Source: Hyphomicrobiales bacterium (GTDB lineage Bacteria; Pseudomonadota; Alphaproteobacteria; Rhizobiales; Devosiaceae). From it: a stretch of DNA of 55,972 bases. Below are positions 42,269-53,944 of the stretch, piece by piece. The notes under the pieces are model-generated. The model was not told the DNA's origin and did not search any database. It saw nothing but the letters and a program-made list of their open reading frames with translations. The DNA is taken from the NCBI GenBank assembly GCA_027065555.1, contig JAMONS010000008.1:1-55972 (forward strand), in the 5' to 3' direction. Positions within the stretch are counted from its first letter, which is position 1. Each line of letters opens with the position of its first letter. Position numbers and translations under genes: made by a program.

Positions 42269-42787
42269 GTGGATAGAACGGAAAAAACCGAGCTGGTTAA
42301 ATCACTTGTAAGCGATTTTAATTCGTCAGAAGTGATTGTAGTGGCTCATTATACCGGTCTTAATGTGTCTGAAATGGAAAATCTGCGTGTGCAGATGAAA
42401 CAGGCAGGTGGACAGGTGAAGGTTGCAAAGAACCGTCTTGCCAAGCTGGCTCTTAAAGAAACTCAAAATGCAGACATTTCGGAACTTTTTAAAGGTCCGA
42501 CTTTGGTTGCCTATTCAAATGATCCTGTTACCGCACCAAAAATTGCGGTTAATTTTGCTAAGGGAAACGAAAAACTCGTAATTCTTGGTGGAGCAATGGG
42601 AGAAACTGAACTTGATGCGGATGGTATTAAATCTCTCGCATCTATGCCAACGCTTGACGAATTGCGTGCTAAAATCGCAGGTCTTCTTACAAGACCAAGT
42701 GCGAATATCGCAGCAATTTTGCAAGCTCCCGGCGGACAGGTGGCTCGAGTTATTTCTGCATATTCTGATAAGGGTGAGGCTGCGTAA
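42269..42787 (+). CDS. rplJ: 50S ribosomal protein L10
   Basis: This 172-residue protein anchors the L7/L12 dimers to the ribosome. VIVVAHYTGLNVSEMENLRVQMKQAGGQVKVAKNRLAKLAL-type spacing at the N-terminus and GLLTRPSANIAAILQAPGGQVARVISAY at the C-terminal helix are typical. The start is GTG with GGAGAG ahead of it. It is transcribed with rplL. Confidence 0.96.
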   Translation: MDRTEKTELVKSLVSDFNSSEVIVVAHYTGLNVSEMENLRVQMKQAGGQVKVAKNRLAKLALKETQNADISELFKGPTLVAYSNDPVTAPKIAVNFAKGNEKLVILGGAMGETELDADGIKSLASMPTLDELRAKIAGLLTRPSANIAAILQAPGGQVARVISAYSDKGEAA

Positions 42788-42848
42788 GCGTTTGCAACTA
42801 TTCCACATTCAAACTTTAACTTAACTTAAACATGAGGAGCCTTAAAAA

Positions 42849-43220
42849 ATGGCAAATCTAGAAAAATTGGTAGATGATCTATCAGAACTAACAGTACTTG
42901 AAGCTTCTGAGCTTTCAAAACTACTTGAAGAAAAATGGGGCGTATCTGCAGCAGCTCCTGTTGCTGTTGCTGCAGCTGCTGGCGGTGACGCTGTTGCTGC
43001 TGAAGAGCAAACTGAATTTGACGTTGTTCTTGTCGACATGGGTGAGAAAAAACTCAACGTTATCAAAGAAGTTCGTGCTCTTACAGGGCTTGGCCTTGCA
43101 GAATCAAAGGCACTAGTTGAAAGTGCGCCAAAACCTGTTAAGGAAGGCGTATCAAAAGACGAAGCTGAAGAGGTTAAAGCTAAGCTTGAAGCCGCTGGCG
43201 CTAAAGTTGAACTTAAATAG
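42849..43220 (+). CDS. rplL: 50S ribosomal protein L7/L12
   Basis: This 123-residue protein forms the flexible stalk that recruits translation factors. It has an N-terminal dimerisation helix, an Ala-rich hinge (about 36-54), and the C-terminal domain with [44 protein letters not shown] in family order. GAGGAG lies before the ATG. A hairpin with a T-run follows its stop. Confidence 0.97.
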   Translation: MANLEKLVDDLSELTVLEASELSKLLEEKWGVSAAAPVAVAAAAGGDAVAAEEQTEFDVVLVDMGEKKLNVIKEVRALTGLGLAESKALVESAPKPVKEGVSKDEAEEVKAKLEAAGAKVELK

Positions 43221-43232
43221 TTCGAAATTATT

Positions 43233-43260
43233 TTGGGGTGGCTCTTGTCACCCCAATTTT
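43233..43260 (+). terminator. Terminator/attenuator between rplL and rpoB
   Basis: TTGGGGTG (43233-43240) pairs with CACCCCAA (43249-43256), followed by four T. The weak T-run fits partial termination, which in many bacteria sets the ratio of ribosomal protein to RNA polymerase synthesis. Confidence 0.65.
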
Positions 43261-43326
43261 GCCAACTTGTGCTTATATTTGAGTTGGATATAGTTAATAA
43301 AGTTGCGTTATATAGTTAATTAAAAA

Positions 43327-43388
43327 TAATAGGCGAATATCCCAAGTTAATAGGCGAGTATCCCAAGTACCGACGGCTGATTGTCGGT
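43327..43388. repeat. 21-bp tandem repeat and hairpin before rpoB
   Basis: TAATAGGCGAATATCCCAAGT (43327-43347) is repeated at 43348-43368 with one change. A hairpin ACCGAC/GTCGGT (43369-43374 with 43383-43388) follows directly. The role is unknown; an RNA-processing site between rplL and rpoB is possible. Confidence 0.6.
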
Positions 43389-43437
43389 GCTTTGGATAAT
43401 TGCTAATTCCCAATCACAAACATTTTAGGAGCTGTTA

Positions 43438-46400
43438 ATGGCTACCACATTTAACGGTCGTCGTAAGGTACGTAAGTCCTTCGGCAAGATTAAAGAAGTT
43501 ACAAAAATGCCAAATCTGATTGAGGTGCAAAAAACATCTTATGATCAGTTTTTAATTAAGGACGAGCCAGAGGGCGGTCGTCTTGATAAGGGGTTGCAGG
43601 CGGTATTTAAGTCAGTTTTTCCAATTACAGATTTTTCAAATGTTGCATCTCTTGAATTTGTTCGTTATGAATTTGAGCAACCAAAATATGACACTGAAGA
43701 ATGTCGTCAACGTGGAATGACATTTGCCGCACCACTAAAAGTGACGTTGCGCTTAATTGTGTTTGATGTTGATGAAGATACTGGTGCAAAATCAGTTAAA
43801 GATATTAAAGAGCAAGAAGTCTATATGGGCGACATGCCATTTATGACTGATAATGGCACTTTTGTTGTAAATGGTACTGAGCGTGTGATTGTATCCCAAA
43901 TGCATCGCTCACCAGGTGTGTTCTTTGATCATGATAAAGGTAAATCACACTCATCAGGCAAGCTTTTATTTGCAGCTCGTATAATTCCTTATCGTGGTTC
44001 ATGGTTAGACGTTGAATTTGATGCAAAAGACGTGGTTTTTGCTCGCATTGATCGCCGTCGTAAAATTCCTGTAACCTCGCTCTTAAAAGCATTGGGAATG
44101 GACGCAGAGGAAATTCTTGATACATATTATGATACTCATATCTATGAGAAGGTCAAAGAAGGCTGGAAAAAACCTTTTGAAGCAGACAAATGGAAAGGTG
44201 TTAAGCCTTTAGCTGACCTAATTAATGCCAAAACTGGCAAGGTTGTTTTTGAAGCTGGTAAGAAAATTTCAGTACTAGCTACTAAAAAGCAAGTAGAGGC
44301 TGGTTTAACTCATTTGTTAGTTCAGGATGAGGATATTTGTACAAATTATATATCTGAAGATATGCTCAATATGGAAACTGGCGAAATTTACGCAGAAGCT
44401 GGTGACGAAATTACAGAGGAGTTGCTTGAAAAACTAGTTGAAGCTGGATTTGACGAACTATCCATCCTTGATATTGATCATAAAAATATTGGTGCTTATA
44501 TCCGCAATAGTTTGGCTGTTGATAAAAATGAAACTCGTGAAGATGCTTTGTTTGATATTTATCGTGTAATGCGTCCGGGTGAGCCACCAACCATTGAAAC
44601 GGCTGAAGCTATGTTTAACTCATTATTCTTTGATAGTGAGCGTTATGATCTTTCAGCGGTTGGTCGTGTAAAACTCAATATGCGTCTTGATCTTGATGTT
44701 GATGATAGTATTCGTGTTTTACGCAAGGAAGATATTGTTGAAGTTATTAGAACTTTAGTTAATCTGCGTGATGGCAAAGGTGCGATTGATGATATTGATA
44801 ATCTAGGCAATCGCCGAGTTCGCTCGGTTGGTGAATTGATGGAAAATCAATATCGTATAGGTCTTTTGCGCATGGAACGTGCGATAAAAGAGCGTATGAG
44901 TTCGGTTGAAATTGATACTGTTATGCCGCAAGATTTGATTAACGCAAAACCAGCGGCAGCCGCAGTTCGTGAGTTTTTTGGATCATCTCAATTATCGCAA
45001 TTTATGGATCAAACCAATCCATTATCAGAAATCACTCATAAGCGCCGTCTTTCAGCTCTTGGGCCGGGTGGTCTTACACGTGAGCGTGCTGGTTTTGAAG
45101 TGCGTGATGTGCATGTTACTCACTATGGTCGTATTTGTCCGATTGAAACTCCTGAGGGGCCAAATATTGGTCTTATAAACTCGCTAGCGACTTTTGCTCG
45201 TGTGAATAAATATGGTTTCATTGAAACTCCTTATCGCAAGGTGATTGACAATAAAATTAGTGATGAAGTTATTTATCTTTCAGCAATGGAAGAAGCAAAA
45301 TATCATATTGCTCAGGCTAATGCCCCTGTAAGTGACAAGGGCGAATTTGTAAATGAGTTGGTTACCGCTCGTAAAGCTGGTGAAGTATCATTAACTCCTA
45401 AAGAGCAAATTGACCTTATGGACGTTAGTCCTAAGCAGGTTATTTCAATTGCTTCTTCGCTTATTCCTTTCTTGGAAAATGATGATGCTAACCGTGCTTT
45501 GATGGGATCTAACATGATGCGTCAAGCCGTGCCTTTGTTGCGCTCGCAAGCGCCATTTGTTGGAACTGGTATGGAAGCAGTTGTGGCACGTGATAGTGGT
45601 GCGGCGATTGTTGCTAAACGCTCTGGTATTGTTGATCAGGTCGATGCGACACGTATTGTTATTCGTGCAACTGCTGAAACAGATGCATCAAAATCTGGTG
45701 TTGATATTTATAATTTGATGAAATTCCAAAGATCAAATCAATCAACTTGCATTAACCAGCGCCCATTAGTCGTGGTTGGTGATCATATTAATGAGGGTGA
45801 TATTATTGCCGATGGCCCTTCAACAGAGCTTGGTGATTTAGCACTTGGTCGTAACGTTCTAGTAGCGTTTATGCCTTGGAATGGCTATAATTTTGAAGAT
45901 AGTATTTTGCTAAGTGATAATATCGTAAAAGAAGATGTTTTTACCTCAATTCACATTGATGAATATGATGTAATGGCTCGTGATACTAAACTTGGCCCTG
46001 AAGAAATCACTCGTGATATTCCAAATGTTTCAGAAGAAGCATTAAGAAATCTTGATGAAGCTGGCATTGTGCATATTGGTGCTCAAGTTGAACCTGGTGA
46101 TATTTTGGTTGGTAAAATTACCCCAAAAGGTGAAAGCCCAATGACACCAGAAGAAAAATTGCTTCGTGCTATTTTTGGTGAAAAAGCTTCCGATGTGCGT
46201 GATACTTCTTTACGTGTTCCACCAGGGGATAGTGGTACTATTGTTGAAGTGCGGGTTTTCAATCGTCATGGTATTGAAAAAGACGAGCGTGCTATGTCTA
46301 TTGAGCGTGAAGAAATTGAGCGTTTGGCAAAAGATAGGGACGATGAGCAAGCTATTCTTAATCGTAACGTGTTTGCCCGTCTTAAAGAGATGTTATTTGG

Positions 46401-47583
46401 TAAAGAAGCAACTGCTGGGCCAAAAGGATATCTTGCTGGTGCAAAACTCAATGATGCGATTTTTGATGTTCATCCACGTTCAAAATGGTGGCAATTTGTT
46501 ATTGATGATGACAAAGTAATGTCAGAAATTGAAATCTTGCAATCACAATATGATGAGAGCCGTAAATTGCTAGAGCAACGTTTTATCAATAAAGTTGATA
46601 AGTTACAACGTGGTGATGAATTATTACCTGGTGTTATGAAGATGGTAAAAGTCTTTGTTGCTACCAAGCGTAAATTGCAATCTGGTGATAAAATGGCTGG
46701 CCGCCACGGAAACAAAGGTGTTGTTTCTCGTATTATGCCACAAGAAGATATGCCGTTCCTTGAAGATGGAACGCCTGTTGAGATTGTTCTTAATCCACTT
46801 GGTGTGCCTTCACGTATGAATGTGGGGCAAATCTTGGAAACTCATCTTGGTTGGGCTTGTGCAGGAATGGGCAAGAAAATTGACGAGATGTTACGCCTTT
46901 ATCGTGAAAATGGTAATCTTGAGCCGCTTAAAAGCGAAATGGGAGAACTGTTTGAGGGTGATAAGACATTAACTGATCTAGATGATGATAGTGTGGTTCT
47001 TTTAGGTGATCAGCTTAAAAAAGGCATTTCAATAGCAACTCCTGTTTTTGATGGAGCAAAAGAAGCTGACATTGTAGAAATGTTAGATAGGGCAGGGCTT
47101 AAGGGTTCTGGTCAATCAACTTTATATGATGGGCGCACGGGCGATCAATTTGAGCGTCAGGTGACAGTTGGCTATATCTATATGCTAAAACTTCATCACC
47201 TTGTTGATGATAAAATCCATGCAAGATCTATTGGTCCATATTCGCTTGTTACTCAGCAACCGCTTGGTGGTAAGGCGCAATTTGGTGGTCAAAGATTTGG
47301 TGAGATGGAAGTGTGGGCACTTGAAGCCTATGGCGCTGCTTATACTTTACAAGAAATGCTTACGATCAAATCAGATGACGTAGCAGGACGTACTAAAGTT
47401 TATGAAGCTATTGTTCGTGGGGATAGTAGTTTTGAGGCTGGTATTCCTGAGAGTTTTAACGTCCTTGTTAAAGAGATTAGATCTTTAGGTCTTAATGTTG
47501 AGCTTACCGAAACTGAATTAGAGGACGACGAAGATTCTCAAACTCAAGATGAGCTAGAAGCACCACAAGATGCGGCAGAATAA
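43438..47583 (+). CDS. rpoB: RNA polymerase beta subunit
   Basis: This 1381-residue catalytic subunit is full length. Family segments include [24 protein letters not shown], the rifampicin region [30 protein letters not shown], the active-site Lys in [17 protein letters not shown], and [26 protein letters not shown] near the C-terminus. The rifampicin pocket looks wild type: S, Q, D, H and R of that segment are present. An acidic tail (about the last 25 residues) is typical of alphaproteobacteria. The ATG follows TTAGGAGCTGTTA. Confidence 0.98.
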   Translation: MATTFNGRRKVRKSFGKIKEVTKMPNLIEVQKTSYDQFLIKDEPEGGRLDKGLQAVFKSVFPITDFSNVASLEFVRYEFEQPKYDTEECRQRGMTFAAPLKVTLRLIVFDVDEDTGAKSVKDIKEQEVYMGDMPFMTDNGTFVVNGTERVIVSQMHRSPGVFFDHDKGKSHSSGKLLFAARIIPYRGSWLDVEFDAKDVVFARIDRRRKIPVTSLLKALGMDAEEILDTYYDTHIYEKVKEGWKKPFEADKWKGVKPLADLINAKTGKVVFEAGKKISVLATKKQVEAGLTHLLVQDEDICTNYISEDMLNMETGEIYAEAGDEITEELLEKLVEAGFDELSILDIDHKNIGAYIRNSLAVDKNETREDALFDIYRVMRPGEPPTIETAEAMFNSLFFDSERYDLSAVGRVKLNMRLDLDVDDSIRVLRKEDIVEVIRTLVNLRDGKGAIDDIDNLGNRRVRSVGELMENQYRIGLLRMERAIKERMSSVEIDTVMPQDLINAKPAAAAVREFFGSSQLSQFMDQTNPLSEITHKRRLSALGPGGLTRERAGFEVRDVHVTHYGRICPIETPEGPNIGLINSLATFARVNKYGFIETPYRKVIDNKISDEVIYLSAMEEAKYHIAQANAPVSDKGEFVNELVTARKAGEVSLTPKEQIDLMDVSPKQVISIASSLIPFLENDDANRALMGSNMMRQAVPLLRSQAPFVGTGMEAVVARDSGAAIVAKRSGIVDQVDATRIVIRATAETDASKSGVDIYNLMKFQRSNQSTCINQRPLVVVGDHINEGDIIADGPSTELGDLALGRNVLVAFMPWNGYNFEDSILLSDNIVKEDVFTSIHIDEYDVMARDTKLGPEEITRDIPNVSEEALRNLDEAGIVHIGAQVEPGDILVGKITPKGESPMTPEEKLLRAIFGEKASDVRDTSLRVPPGDSGTIVEVRVFNRHGIEKDERAMSIEREEIERLAKDRDDEQAILNRNVFARLKEMLFGKEATAGPKGYLAGAKLNDAIFDVHPRSKWWQFVIDDDKVMSEIEILQSQYDESRKLLEQRFINKVDKLQRGDELLPGVMKMVKVFVATKRKLQSGDKMAGRHGNKGVVSRIMPQEDMPFLEDGTPVEIVLNPLGVPSRMNVGQILETHLGWACAGMGKKIDEMLRLYRENGNLEPLKSEMGELFEGDKTLTDLDDDSVVLLGDQLKKGISIATPVFDGAKEADIVEMLDRAGLKGSGQSTLYDGRTGDQFERQVTVGYIYMLKLHHLVDDKIHARSIGPYSLVTQQPLGGKAQFGGQRFGEMEVWALEAYGAAYTLQEMLTIKSDDVAGRTKVYEAIVRGDSSFEAGIPESFNVLVKEIRSLGLNVELTETELEDDEDSQTQDELEAPQDAAE

Positions 47584-47651
47584 TCTGCCGCAAGAATTTT
47601 TACCCAATTCATTTTGCTCTTTAAGAGCAGAAAGAAAAAGGAGACTATAAG

Positions 47652-50600
47652 ATGAACCATCATCACCACGTCACAGACCCATTTAATCCACAATCGCAGG
47701 TGCAAGCCTTTGATCAAATGAGGATTAATATCGCCAGCCCTGAGAAAATTCTCTCATGGTCATTTGGTGAAATTAAAAAACCTGAAACCATTAATTACCG
47801 CACATTCAAGCCAGAACGTGACGGCCTATTTTGCTCACGTATTTTCGGCCCTATGAAGGATTATGAATGTCTATGCGGTAAATATAAACGCATGAAGTTT
47901 AAGGGCGTTATTTGTGAGAAGTGTGGAGTTGAAGTCACGCTTTCTCGGGTTCGTCGTGAACGTATGGGTCATATTGAACTTGCAGCACCTGTTGCTCATA
48001 TTTGGTTTTTGAAATCATTGCCATCTCGTATTGCGCTTTTGCTTGATAAAACTCTTAAAGATGTTGAGCGAATTCTCTATTTTGAATATTATGTTGTAAC
48101 AGAGCCGGGTTTAACGCCGTTTAATTTGCATGATATGTTAACAGAAGAGCAATATATGGACGCACAAGATCAGTTTGGTGCTGATGCGTTTACTGCAATG
48201 ATTGGTGCTGAAGCTATTCGTGAAATGCTAATAGCGCTTGATCTTGAAAAAGAAGCCGCTCTTTTGCGGGTTGGAATTGCTGAAGCAACAACCGAATTAA
48301 AGCCAAAAAAATTAGCTAAACGTCTTAAAGTTGTTGAGCAATTTATTGTTTCTGGTAATAAGCCAGAATGGATGATTATGACAATCATTCCAGTTATTCC
48401 ACCTGAATTGCGCCCACTTGTACCACTTGATGGTGGTCGTTTTGCTACCTCTGATCTAAACGATTTATATCGTCGGGTTATTAACCGCAATAACCGCCTA
48501 AAAAGATTGATGGAATTGCGTGCGCCAGACATTATTATTCGTAATGAAAAGCGTATGTTACAAGAATCTGTTGATGCTTTATTTGATAATGGTCGCCGTG
48601 GTCGCACAATTACTGGTGCAAACAAACGCCCATTAAAATCACTTTCAGATATGCTTAAAGGCAAGCAAGGTCGTTTTAGACAAAACTTGCTTGGTAAACG
48701 TGTTGATTATTCGGGGCGTTCGGTAATTACTGTTGGTCCAGAACTTAAACTTCATCAGTGCGGATTGCCAAAGAAAATGGCACTCGAACTATTTAAGCCA
48801 TTTATCTATTCTCGCCTTGAAGCAAAAGGTTTTTCAACCACTGTTAAACAGGCGAAAAAATTGGTTGAAAAAGAAAAACCCGAAGTTTGGGATATCCTTG
48901 ACGAAGTTATTCGTGAGCACCCAGTATTGCTTAACCGTGCGCCAACCTTGCACCGTTTAGGTATTCAGGCATTTGAGCCTGTGCTAATTGAGGGTAAAGC
49001 AATTCATTTGCACCCGCTGGTTTGTGCGGCATTTAACGCCGATTTTGATGGTGATCAAATGGCGGTTCATATTCCACTTTCCCTTGAAGCTCAGCTTGAA
49101 GCTCGTGTTTTGATGATGTCCACCAACAATATTTTGCACCCAGCTAATGGTCAGCCAATTATTGTTCCATCGCAAGATATTGTTTTAGGTCTTTATCACC
49201 TTTCATTAATGAATGAAAATGAACCCGGTGAAGGCATGGCATTTGGATCGATTGGTGAAATTGAATATGCGCTTGATAATAAAATTGTCACAATGCACGC
49301 CAAAATCAAAGGCCGCATCAAATTAATTGATGAAAAGGGCAAGGAAAGTTTTACAGTTGTTGAAACAACCCCCGGTCGTATGATTTTAAGTCAGCTTTTG
49401 CCTGAACATCATGCAGTTCCGTTTTCAGCTTGCAATCAGATTATGACCAAAAAAATGATCTCAAAAATGATCGATACGGTCTATCGTGCTTGTGGCCAAA
49501 AAGAAACGGTCATATTTTGCGATAAAATGATGGATATGGGTTTCAAACACGCTTGTAAAGCTGGTATTTCGTTTGGCAAAGACGACATGGTTATCCCTGA
49601 TACTAAGGTGAAAATTGTTGAAGATACTCGCAATCAAGTTGCCGAGTTTGAGAGCCAATATAATAACGGTCTTATTACGCAAGGCGAGAAATATAATAAA
49701 GCAGTTGATGCTTGGTCAAAATGTGGTGATTTAGTTGCCGATGAAATGATGGCACGTATTTCTTCTGTTGAATTTGATGAAGAAACTGGCCGTCAAAAGC
49801 CTATTAATTCGGTTTATATGATGGCTCATTCTGGTGCTCGTGGTTCACCTGCCCAGATGAAACAGTTAGCAGGTATGCGCGGCCTTATGGCTCGTCCCGA
49901 TGGCTCAATCATTGAAACACCAATTACTTCAAACTTTAAGGAAGGTTTGAGCGTTATTGAATATTTCAACTCAACTCACGGGGCACGTAAAGGTCTTGCT
50001 GATACGGCGCTAAAAACTGCTAACTCAGGTTATCTTACAAGACGTTTGGTTGATGTTGCGCAAGACGCAATTATCAATGAAATAGATTGTAAAACCAAAG
50101 TGGGTCTAACGGTTGAAGCGGTAGTTGATAGTGGTCAAGTTATCGTATCATTAGGTGAACGTGTATTAGGGCGTACTTTGCTCGAAAATGTTGTTGATCA
50201 AGAAACTGATGAGCTAATTGTTAAGAAGGGTGTTTTAATTGAAGAAAAACATTCAGACTTAATTAATGCAGCTAGTGTTCAATCTATTGCTATTCGCTCG
50301 CCTCTAACGTGTGAAGTTCGCATGGGTTGTTGTGCAACTTGTTATGGCCGTGATCTAGCTCGTGGAACACCTGTTAATCAGGGTGAGGCAGTTGGTGTTA
50401 TTGCAGCGCAATCTATTGGTGAACCGGGAACGCAACTTACTATGAGAACTTTCCATATTGGTGGTACTGCGCAAGTTGTTGATAGCTCATTCCTTGAAGC
50501 TGGAGCTGAGGGCAAGATTGAGATACGCAATCGTAAGGTTGCAAGTGGCTCTGATAAATCACTTATCGCTCTTGGTCGTAATGTTATAATTGCTATTCTT

Positions 50601-51953
50601 GATGAGAAGGGCAAAGAAAGAGTAACGCACCGTGTAAATTATGGCGCTAAAATACGTGTTGATGATGGTGATGTGGTTACTCGTGGACAAAGGCTTGCTG
50701 AATGGGATCCATATACTGCTCCAGTTTTGGCTGAAACAGATGGCGAAGTTGTTTTTGAAGATATTGTTGATGGTATTTCAGTTGCTGAAAGTACAGATGA
50801 GGCAACAGGCTTTACCAAGCGTGTTGTTATTGATTGGCGTACAAACCAGCGTGGTGCAGATTTAATTCCTGCATTGGCAATTATGCGCGCTGGCGAAGTT
50901 GTAAAGTTAGATCGTGGTGATGCCCGCTCGCTTCTTTCCGTTGAAGCGGTTATTTCGGTTGAACCGGGTGAAAAAGTAGTGGCTGGCGATGTTCTGGCTC
51001 GTATTCCGCTAGAAAGCGCAAAAACTACCGATATTACTGGCGGTCTGCCTCGTGTTGCTGAATTGTTTGAAGCACGTCGTCCAAAAGATCATGCTATTAT
51101 TGCTGAGATTAGCGGCACAATCCGCTTTGGTCGTGATTATAAGAATAAACGTCGTATTATTATTGAGCCAACTGATGAAGGGTTAGAGCCAGCAGAATAT
51201 CTTATTTTGAAGGGCAAACCATTCCACTTGCAAGAAGGCGATATGATTGAAAAGGGGGATTATATTCTTGATGGCAATCCTGCGCCGCACGATATTTTGG
51301 CAATTAAGGGTGTTGAAGAGCTTGCTCGTTACCTCATTAATGAAATCCAAGATGTTTATCGCCTGCAAGGTGTGACAATTAACGACAAGCATATTGAGGT
51401 TATTGTTCGCCAAATGTTGCGAAAAGTTGAAATCACTCTACCGGGTGAAAGTGGCTTGCTTAAAGATGAGCAAATCGACAAGCTTGAACTTGAAGAGTTA
51501 AATGATCAATTAATTGCTGATGGTAAAAAACCAGCAAAAGGAACGCCTGTTCTATTGGGTATTACCAAAGCATCGTTGCAAACTCGCTCGTTTATTTCAG
51601 CGGCATCTTTCCAAGAAACAACAAGAGTTCTGACCGAAGCTGCAATTAGCGGCAAGGCAGATTTACTTGAGGGTCTTAAGGAAAACGTGATTGTTGGGCG
51701 CTTAATTCCAGCAGGTACTGGCGCAAGCATTACTAAAATGCGCCATATCGCAAATAAACGAGATGATTTAATCGTTGATGAGCGTCGCCGCCAAGCAGAA
51801 GCTGCAAGACTTGAAGCTCCAAAGGAAGAAGCTGAAGCCGTTGAAGATGAAGCGGAAATTGAGGTTGAAGTGCCACAAAATGAGGCAGTAGAAACTGAAG
51901 CGACAGAAACTGAAACAGTTGAAACTGATAATTCAGAAGAAAACAAAGAGTAG
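47652..51953 (+). CDS. rpoC: RNA polymerase beta' subunit
   Basis: This 1433-residue catalytic subunit has the N-terminal zinc site ([19 protein letters not shown]), the metal-binding active site [12 protein letters not shown] near residue 460, and the second zinc site with [16 protein letters not shown]. The bridge and trigger helix region [19 protein letters not shown] is intact. The first residues include four natural His (MNHHHHVTD), and the last 55 residues are highly acidic; neither seems to alter the core. AAGGAGACTATAAG precedes the ATG. rpsL, rpsG, fusA and tuf, which often follow, are absent. Confidence 0.98.
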   Translation: MNHHHHVTDPFNPQSQVQAFDQMRINIASPEKILSWSFGEIKKPETINYRTFKPERDGLFCSRIFGPMKDYECLCGKYKRMKFKGVICEKCGVEVTLSRVRRERMGHIELAAPVAHIWFLKSLPSRIALLLDKTLKDVERILYFEYYVVTEPGLTPFNLHDMLTEEQYMDAQDQFGADAFTAMIGAEAIREMLIALDLEKEAALLRVGIAEATTELKPKKLAKRLKVVEQFIVSGNKPEWMIMTIIPVIPPELRPLVPLDGGRFATSDLNDLYRRVINRNNRLKRLMELRAPDIIIRNEKRMLQESVDALFDNGRRGRTITGANKRPLKSLSDMLKGKQGRFRQNLLGKRVDYSGRSVITVGPELKLHQCGLPKKMALELFKPFIYSRLEAKGFSTTVKQAKKLVEKEKPEVWDILDEVIREHPVLLNRAPTLHRLGIQAFEPVLIEGKAIHLHPLVCAAFNADFDGDQMAVHIPLSLEAQLEARVLMMSTNNILHPANGQPIIVPSQDIVLGLYHLSLMNENEPGEGMAFGSIGEIEYALDNKIVTMHAKIKGRIKLIDEKGKESFTVVETTPGRMILSQLLPEHHAVPFSACNQIMTKKMISKMIDTVYRACGQKETVIFCDKMMDMGFKHACKAGISFGKDDMVIPDTKVKIVEDTRNQVAEFESQYNNGLITQGEKYNKAVDAWSKCGDLVADEMMARISSVEFDEETGRQKPINSVYMMAHSGARGSPAQMKQLAGMRGLMARPDGSIIETPITSNFKEGLSVIEYFNSTHGARKGLADTALKTANSGYLTRRLVDVAQDAIINEIDCKTKVGLTVEAVVDSGQVIVSLGERVLGRTLLENVVDQETDELIVKKGVLIEEKHSDLINAASVQSIAIRSPLTCEVRMGCCATCYGRDLARGTPVNQGEAVGVIAAQSIGEPGTQLTMRTFHIGGTAQVVDSSFLEAGAEGKIEIRNRKVASGSDKSLIALGRNVIIAILDEKGKERVTHRVNYGAKIRVDDGDVVTRGQRLAEWDPYTAPVLAETDGEVVFEDIVDGISVAESTDEATGFTKRVVIDWRTNQRGADLIPALAIMRAGEVVKLDRGDARSLLSVEAVISVEPGEKVVAGDVLARIPLESAKTTDITGGLPRVAELFEARRPKDHAIIAEISGTIRFGRDYKNKRRIIIEPTDEGLEPAEYLILKGKPFHLQEGDMIEKGDYILDGNPAPHDILAIKGVEELARYLINEIQDVYRLQGVTINDKHIEVIVRQMLRKVEITLPGESGLLKDEQIDKLELEELNDQLIADGKKPAKGTPVLLGITKASLQTRSFISAASFQETTRVLTEAAISGKADLLEGLKENVIVGRLIPAGTGASITKMRHIANKRDDLIVDERRRQAEAARLEAPKEEAEAVEDEAEIEVEVPQNEAVETEATETETVETDNSEENKE

Positions 51954-51972
51954 TTTTCTTATTATAAGAATT

Positions 51973-52001
51973 AAAAAGGGGGCTTAGTGCTCCCTTTTTT
52001 T
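51973..52001 (+). terminator. Terminator of the rpo operon
   Basis: AAAAAGGGGGC pairs with GCTCCCTTTTT (one G-U pair) around a 5-nt loop and runs into T residues, 20 nt after the rpoC stop. It should end the ribosomal protein/rpoBC transcript. Confidence 0.85.
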
Positions 52002-52079
52002 ATGCAAGAGATATTCTGATATATATGCTTTATATTTTTTGAGTTTAACCTCAATTACGAATCATCTAATAATAAAGCT

Positions 52080-52874
52080 ATGAAACAATATCTTGATTTA
52101 CTAAAGCACGTTAAAGAAAATGGCTACGATAAGGGCGATAGAACAGGCACTGGCACACGCTCAGTATTTGGCTATCAAATGCGCTATGATTTAAGTAAGG
52201 GCTTTCCGCTACTCACCACCAAGCGCTTGCACATAAAGTCAATCATTTATGAATTACTATGGTTTTTGCGTGGCGAAACAAATGTGCGTTGGTTGCAAGA
52301 GCGAGGCGTGAAAATTTGGGATGATTGGGCAGATGAAAATGGCGATCTCGGGCCTGTTTACGGCTCACAATGGCGTTCTTGGGCAGACGGGCAGGGCGGC
52401 ACAATCGATCAGATAAAAAATCTGGTTGAAGGGATAAAAAATAATCCTGATAGTCGCCGCCATATTGTGAGCGCATGGAATCCTGCTGAGGTTGACAATA
52501 TGGCATTGCCACCGTGCCATTGCCTGTTTCAGTTTTATGTTGCTAATGGCAAACTAAGTTGCCAGCTTTATCAACGCTCGGCCGATATTTTCTTAGGCGT
52601 GCCGTTTAATATAGCCTCCTATGCGCTACTAACTCACATGATTGCAGATGTCGTGGGTTTGGAGGTAGGTGATTTTATTCACACATTAGGCGATGCGCAT
52701 CTTTATTCTAATCATTTTGAACAGGCGGAGTTGCAACTTTCTCGTACGCCAAAATTGCTTCCTAAACTTAAGATGTTGAATCACTATAAGGAGCTAACTG
52801 ATTATAAGTTTGAGGATTTTGAAATTGTTGATTATAGTCCAGATAAGGGCATAAAAGCTCCGATTGCAGTATGA
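52080..52874 (+). CDS. thyA: Thymidylate synthase
   Basis: This 264-residue enzyme methylates dUMP to dTMP using methylene-tetrahydrofolate. The dUMP-site motif [29 protein letters not shown] includes the catalytic Cys. [18 protein letters not shown] at the N-terminus and [24 protein letters not shown] are also family segments. Length equals the E. coli enzyme. It leads a compact thyA-GNAT-folA operon: the next gene overlaps by 4 nt. Confidence 0.97.
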   Translation: MKQYLDLLKHVKENGYDKGDRTGTGTRSVFGYQMRYDLSKGFPLLTTKRLHIKSIIYELLWFLRGETNVRWLQERGVKIWDDWADENGDLGPVYGSQWRSWADGQGGTIDQIKNLVEGIKNNPDSRRHIVSAWNPAEVDNMALPPCHCLFQFYVANGKLSCQLYQRSADIFLGVPFNIASYALLTHMIADVVGLEVGDFIHTLGDAHLYSNHFEQAELQLSRTPKLLPKLKMLNHYKELTDYKFEDFEIVDYSPDKGIKAPIAV

Positions 52875-53353
52875 GTATTTCAATAAGACAGGCAATAGAT
52901 GGAGATGAGGGGCTGGTGTTTGATTTTATTTGCGCACTTGCTGAATATGAAAAACTAAGCGATGAAGTTGTTGCAACACCAAAAGACATTAAGCGAGATT
53001 TATTTGGTGAAAATGCTCGGGTGTTTTGTGAAATTGTAGAGCAGAATAATAAACCAGTTGGTTTTGCGCTATATTATTACACCTATTCGACATTTAGAGG
53101 AAAACATGGAATTTGGCTTGAAGATTTATTCATTGATCCAAATTGCCGTGGGGCAGGAGCGGGTAAGGCATTAATGGCGCACCTAGCTAAAAAATGTGTT
53201 GACGAAGGCTTGGCTCGATTTGAATGGTGGGTGCTAGATTGGAATAAGCCTTCGATTGATTTTTATAAATCACTTGGTGCAAATATGCAGGACGAGTGGG
53301 CTGTTTGCCGTATAGATGGAGAGGCGTTAGGAAAATTAGCGCAAGGTAATTGA
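52871..53353 (+). CDS. GNAT family N-acetyltransferase
   Basis: This 160-residue protein has the GNAT acetyl-CoA fold: [26 protein letters not shown] at the N-terminus, [34 protein letters not shown] (the pyrophosphate loop, RGAGAGKA near 98), and [21 protein letters not shown]. It resembles diamine or spermidine acetyltransferase-like proteins. The gene is sandwiched between thyA and folA with ATGA-type overlaps, so expression is tied to folate/thymidylate enzymes, but the substrate is unknown. Confidence 0.88.
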   Translation: MSISIRQAIDGDEGLVFDFICALAEYEKLSDEVVATPKDIKRDLFGENARVFCEIVEQNNKPVGFALYYYTYSTFRGKHGIWLEDLFIDPNCRGAGAGKALMAHLAKKCVDEGLARFEWWVLDWNKPSIDFYKSLGANMQDEWAVCRIDGEALGKLAQGN

Positions 53354-53874
53354 TGGCAAAAAAAGAAATAAAAATTTCTATAATAGCCGCAGTGGCTAAA
53401 AACGGTGTGATAGGTAATGGCGGCGATATACCTTGGTATTTGCCCTCTGACTTTGCCTTCTTCAAAAAAACAACTTTAGGCAAGCCAATTATTATGGGGC
53501 GAAAGACTTTTGATTCTATTGGCAAGCCCTTGCCCAAGCGCACTAATATTGTTGTTTCAAGAGATAATAACTATCAGCGTGATGACGTAATTGTGATTGA
53601 TTCGCTAGAAAAGGCGATTGAAAAGGCCAAAATGATTGCCAAAGCTGATGGCATAGATGAAATAATGATTATTGGTGGTGCAGAGATTTATCGCCAAGCG
53701 ATGCCTTTGGCAAATAGGCTTTATATTAGCCATGTTGAGCTAAATCCTAAGGGGGATAGCTTTTTTCCTATCATTGATAAAGATCAATGGGAAATGCTAG
53801 AGCAAATAGAAGTGGAAAAATCGCCTCGTGACAGTGCAGAATATAAAGTGATGCAATATACACAAATTTCTTAA
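53353..53874 (+). CDS. folA: Dihydrofolate reductase
   Basis: This 173-residue enzyme regenerates tetrahydrofolate, which ThyA oxidises to dihydrofolate. ISIIAAVAKNGVIGNGGDIPWYLPSDFAFFKKTTLGKPIIMGRKTFDSIG-type spacing has the substrate Asp in PSDFAFFK and the nucleotide-binding GRKTF. EIMIIGGAEIYRQAMPLANRLYISHVE fits the second half. I use the ATG that overlaps the preceding stop by 1 nt; a TTG one codon earlier is possible. The thyA-folA pairing is functionally coherent. Confidence 0.95.
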   Translation: MAKKEIKISIIAAVAKNGVIGNGGDIPWYLPSDFAFFKKTTLGKPIIMGRKTFDSIGKPLPKRTNIVVSRDNNYQRDDVIVIDSLEKAIEKAKMIAKADGIDEIMIIGGAEIYRQAMPLANRLYISHVELNPKGDSFFPIIDKDQWEMLEQIEVEKSPRDSAEYKVMQYTQIS

Positions 53875-53944
53875 AACAATCATTGATAGATGGTACATAA
53901 ATGCCTATATAGGTGCGATATTCTCATAAACGAAAGGGACTTTT

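Noticed and set aside
47652-47690. Four His codons at the start of rpoC as an engineered tag
   Set aside because: The flanking sequence is continuous with a normal operon, and four His is short of a usual tag; natural variation is enough.
51506-51946. A 146-codon minus-strand frame at the end of rpoC
   Set aside because: It is the complement of the acidic rpoC tail, which yields a Ser/Ala-rich open frame by composition alone.
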